32,948 nt of DNA from Clostridiales bacterium (GTDB taxonomy: Bacteria > Bacillota > Clostridia > Oscillospirales > Acutalibacteraceae): NCBI GenBank assembly GCA_019419895.1, contig JAHZIE010000029.1:1-32948 (forward strand), given 5' to 3'. Made by a program: the position numbers and the translations under genes. How positions within the stretch are numbered: the stretch's first letter is position 1; every line of letters begins with the position of its first letter. The notes beneath the pieces are model-generated. The model was not told the DNA's origin. It worked only from the letters and a program-made list of their open reading frames with translations, and did not search any database. Shown here one piece after another: positions 31,116 to 32,948 of this stretch.

Positions 31116-31186
31116 CTGGATGTTCCGAGAATTATTGGCGCCTGTTTATTAAAAAGCAGAATACAGGAGAAGAATGAAACATCCAG
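31116..31186. repeat. Nested inverted repeats downstream of the UroD-like gene
   Basis: CTGGATGTT (31116-31124) and AACATCCAG (31178-31186) enclose CCTGT (31141-31145) and ACAGG (31163-31167). The two nested stems define a 71-nt element in the intergenic space. It could be a 3' UTR structure of the minus-strand gene or a relic of a small repeat; no second copy exists in the window. Confidence 0.35.
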
Positions 31187-31232
31187 CACCGTGGGCTTTT
31201 CCTCCGGGCCATTCCTTTATGAGGTGAGAAAA

Positions 31233-32480
31233 TTATCCGCCAAAGCTTTCTGCGACCTCCATTGCGATTTTTGCCCATTTAGCTAGACGCTCCGGCTGGT
31301 AGCAGACAGTAGAAATATCTTTTAAGATAAACTCCACATTGGCGTTGTGCCGTTTAGCTGCCAGACAGGTTTCGCTCAAATCCCTGCGGATAATATTTTC
31401 ATCCAGAGAATTCATTGCGACATAAGCCGGATTAGGTTTGTTTGACATGATCAGCTGAGGCGCGAGTTTTTCCGCAAAGGCCTCTTTGTTGCTCCAGGGG
31501 CTGCACGATATCTTTTTCAGATTGGGGATCCGCTGAATTATTTCCAGACGATCATCCAAACGCTCGCAGCAGCCATAATAGAACATACCAAATTTTTCAG
31601 CCATTTGGCTCACATAGGGGAGCTCAAACTCTTTCGTGACGGCTGGAGAGGTGGAAGAGAAGAGCTGCGCCATACCAAATGCCCAGCAGTTTTTTGAAAT
31701 AGCATCCTTCCCCATTCCGCTTCCAGGAAGCAGTTCATCCGTATAGATGTAAGAACAATGGCAGCTGTTAGCATTGACGTTGTGGAGCTGAAGAGTGTTG
31801 CACTGATCAATTCCATGCAGGATACCTTGGGTAAAGCGCTCCATAATAGCGTGAATGAAATCGGGGCGTTCCATCAGATCAATGTAAATATTTTCTACGC
31901 CCATCAGCATGGAGATGCGATCCCAGATTCCGCAATGAAAGCTTTGACCCATGGGCTTGACTTCGGCAATTCCCCGGAAGATCTGCCTGGCTTGTTCCAA
32001 ATGCAATTCGGAGATTTCCTTCTCATAGACAAAGTCGGGATCCTTTATTTTTTCCAGATCTTCCATATCTATCAAGTGATTGATATAATGATGGGACACT
32101 ACATTGTTCCGATCATCAAAAGAGACGCATTCGTCTTCAATTTTTACTCCTTGTGAGACATCCGTAATGGTAAGAGGAATGGAAATAAAAGGGTCTAATA
32201 CCATATCAACCGGGAAGTTGCGCCATTTATATAATGACTGACGCAGAAAATTCTCGATACCCCTCCAATAGGAATCTTGTATGGTGCATGTGAGAGAACC
32301 ATCGAAATTCAGTTCGTGCCAGGGAAGCTGCTCAATCACAACCATGGGGCGTTCCATTTGTCCGCGGTTGAGAGACTTCCATAGCTTTATTTTTTCTTGC
32401 TGTACCGGCAGGGAAGCGGCTTCCATATATTGCTTTGCCAATTCCCGCAGCGTACCAATTTCCTGCCTGGATAGATTCAT
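31233..32480 (-). CDS. Uroporphyrinogen decarboxylase (URO-D) superfamily protein
   Basis: A 415-residue protein of the UroD/corrinoid-methyltransferase superfamily, not a heme-pathway HemE: it is longer, and lacks the HemE N-terminal substrate motif. Supporting blocks are FISIPLTITDVSQGVKIEDE, GIWDRISMLMGVENIYIDLMERPDF, and the barrel end MAEKFGMFYYGCCERLDDRLEIIQRIPNLKKISCSPW; Cys/His residues (LHNVNANSCHCSY, YYGCCE) could bind metal as in MtaA/MtbA-type enzymes. Such proteins in gut Firmicutes often sit in methyl-transfer or sugar loci; its own substrate is unknown. The ATG at 32480 follows GAGGTGG at 5 nt; an in-frame upstream ATG at 32510 lacks a site. An AraC regulator lies directly upstream on the same strand. 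Confidence 0.82.
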   Translation of the reverse strand: MNLSRQEIGTLRELAKQYMEAASLPVQQEKIKLWKSLNRGQMERPMVVIEQLPWHELNFDGSLTCTIQDSYWRGIENFLRQSLYKWRNFPVDMVLDPFISIPLTITDVSQGVKIEDECVSFDDRNNVVSHHYINHLIDMEDLEKIKDPDFVYEKEISELHLEQARQIFRGIAEVKPMGQSFHCGIWDRISMLMGVENIYIDLMERPDFIHAIMERFTQGILHGIDQCNTLQLHNVNANSCHCSYIYTDELLPGSGMGKDAISKNCWAFGMAQLFSSTSPAVTKEFELPYVSQMAEKFGMFYYGCCERLDDRLEIIQRIPNLKKISCSPWSNKEAFAEKLAPQLIMSNKPNPAYVAMNSLDENIIRRDLSETCLAAKRHNANVEFILKDISTVCYQPERLAKWAKIAMEVAESFGG

Positions 32481-32504
32481 TTCTACCACCTCATCCACAA
32501 GAAT

Positions 32505-32521
32505 AGCCAATAAAATTGGCT
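32505..32521. promoter_or_regulatory. Inverted repeat just upstream of the UroD-like ribosome site
   Basis: AGCCAAT-AAA-ATTGGCT is a perfect 7-bp inverted repeat with a 3-nt centre, about 25 nt before the start codon. It may be an operator or an mRNA hairpin near the ribosome site. Confidence 0.45.
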
Positions 32522-32565
32522 TAGGACTATTTTATTGCTGGAGGGGGAGAATGTATATATCAATA

Positions 32566-32585
32566 TTGATAGACAAATCTATCAA
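32566..32585. promoter_or_regulatory. Inverted repeat between the AraC regulator and the UroD-like gene
   Basis: TTGATAGA-CAAA-TCTATCAA, perfect 8-bp arms, lies 9 nt past the regulator's stop and 85 nt before the UroD-like start. It has no T tail, so an operator is more likely than a terminator. The promoter here is not clear. Confidence 0.45.
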
Positions 32586-32593
32586 AAGGGAAC

Positions 32594-32948
32594 TCAGGGA
32601 ATGGTGCTGTGCCTGTATTGACAGGGAGAACAGCCGATATATTTCTTAAAATCGCGGCTGAAGTTGTTGACATTGGAGTAATGGAGAAGATAGGCCACTT
32701 CCTTTGGAGCGGTCCCCTTCATTAGCTGAATCTGAGCAAATCCGAATTTCTTTTGGCGGATATATTTATAGGGAGAAATACCGGTGCACTGCCGAAAGAG
32801 CTGAACAAAATATTTTTTGCTGTAACCAAGACGCGCTGCCAGCTGTCCAGGAGTAACGTCAAATAAGTGCTCGTCAATATAGCTGAGGGACGAGGCGATT
32901 GTCCGACTGCAAAACAGAGAAGCAGGTGGAAAAAGAATGGAATAAAAG
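32594..32948 (-). CDS. AraC-family transcriptional regulator, C-terminal part (cut by window edge)
   Basis: The visible ~117 codons encode a double helix-turn-helix AraC/XylS DNA-binding domain: LAARLGYSKKYFVQLFRQ (first HTH), GISPYKYIRQKK linker, then APKEVAYLLHYSNVNNFSRDF and KKYIGCSP at the second HTH. The stop TGA is at 32596-32594. The N-terminal ligand-sensing part is outside the window, so the effector cannot be inferred. The UroD-like gene starts 113 nt downstream on the same strand, making it the obvious target or cotranscribed partner. Confidence 0.9.
   Translation of the reverse strand, partial: FYSILFPPASLFCSRTIASSLSYIDEHLFDVTPGQLAARLGYSKKYFVQLFRQCTGISPYKYIRQKKFGFAQIQLMKGTAPKEVAYLLHYSNVNNFSRDFKKYIGCSPCQYRHSTIP

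Noticed and set aside
1..32948. CRISPR array, transposon, rRNA or tRNA genes
   Set aside because: No regularly spaced repeats, transposase motifs, or cloverleaf/rRNA sequences were seen on either strand.

Overview
The window looks like a chromosomal segment from an anaerobic, low-to-mid GC Firmicute, most likely a gut-type Clostridia member near the Oscillospirales/Ruminococcaceae. The signs are strong AGGAGG ribosome sites, TATAAT-type promoters, frequent TTG/GTG starts, an oxygen-sensitive pyruvate formate-lyase with its activase, Na+-pump decarboxylase subunits, MtaB, a Crh/HPr-like protein, and bacterial GlnRS beside GluRS. This placement is inferred from gene content; no marker gene was compared.

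Layout. (1) 1-3764, minus strand: pyrimidine salvage and housekeeping. Cytidine deaminase, KsgA and a small membrane/coiled-coil protein are followed by a terminator, then uracil permease, then a upp gene cut by the left edge; upp has a terminator hairpin in its own leader. (2) 3835-4387, plus: a ComEB-type dCMP deaminase divergent from cdd. (3) 4591-7884, plus: pflB and pflA under a strong promoter with a possible operator. (4) 8249-11385, plus: xylulokinase and an L-fucose/L-arabinose-isomerase-family enzyme, a two-gene sugar module. (5) 11518-13593, plus: an ABC-F ATPase. (6) 13684-13914, minus: an HPr-like protein lacking the phosphorylatable histidine. (7) 14082-16735, plus: MtaB and a UMF1-type MFS transporter. 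(8) 16975-17409, minus: a small helical, ferritin-like protein; 17678-18445, plus: an orphan polytopic membrane protein. (9) 18537-20455, plus: gamma and beta subunits of a sodium-pumping decarboxylase, without alpha or biotin carrier. (10) 20529-22937, plus: PcrA/UvrD helicase with an unusual insertion. (11) 23318-27135, minus: an apparent fabG-xer-radical SAM-GNAT transcription unit. (12) 27207-27432: a gene-poor stretch with a plus-strand promoter and terminator facing a minus-strand 32-codon ORF that has a perfect ribosome site. (13) 27461-30860, plus: gltX-glnS. (14) 31233-32948, minus: a UroD-superfamily protein preceded by the C-terminal part of an AraC-family regulator cut by the right edge.

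Most of the window is ordinary core genome, with no CRISPR array, transposase, prophage, rRNA or recognisable tRNA. The items most worth a second look are the radical SAM-GNAT pair, the antisense small ORF/RNA locus upstream of gltX, the His-less HPr, the stripped-down decarboxylase pump, the AraC/UroD-like locus with two inverted repeats, and the FucI-like isomerase next to a xylulokinase. None of these is established here as a new system.
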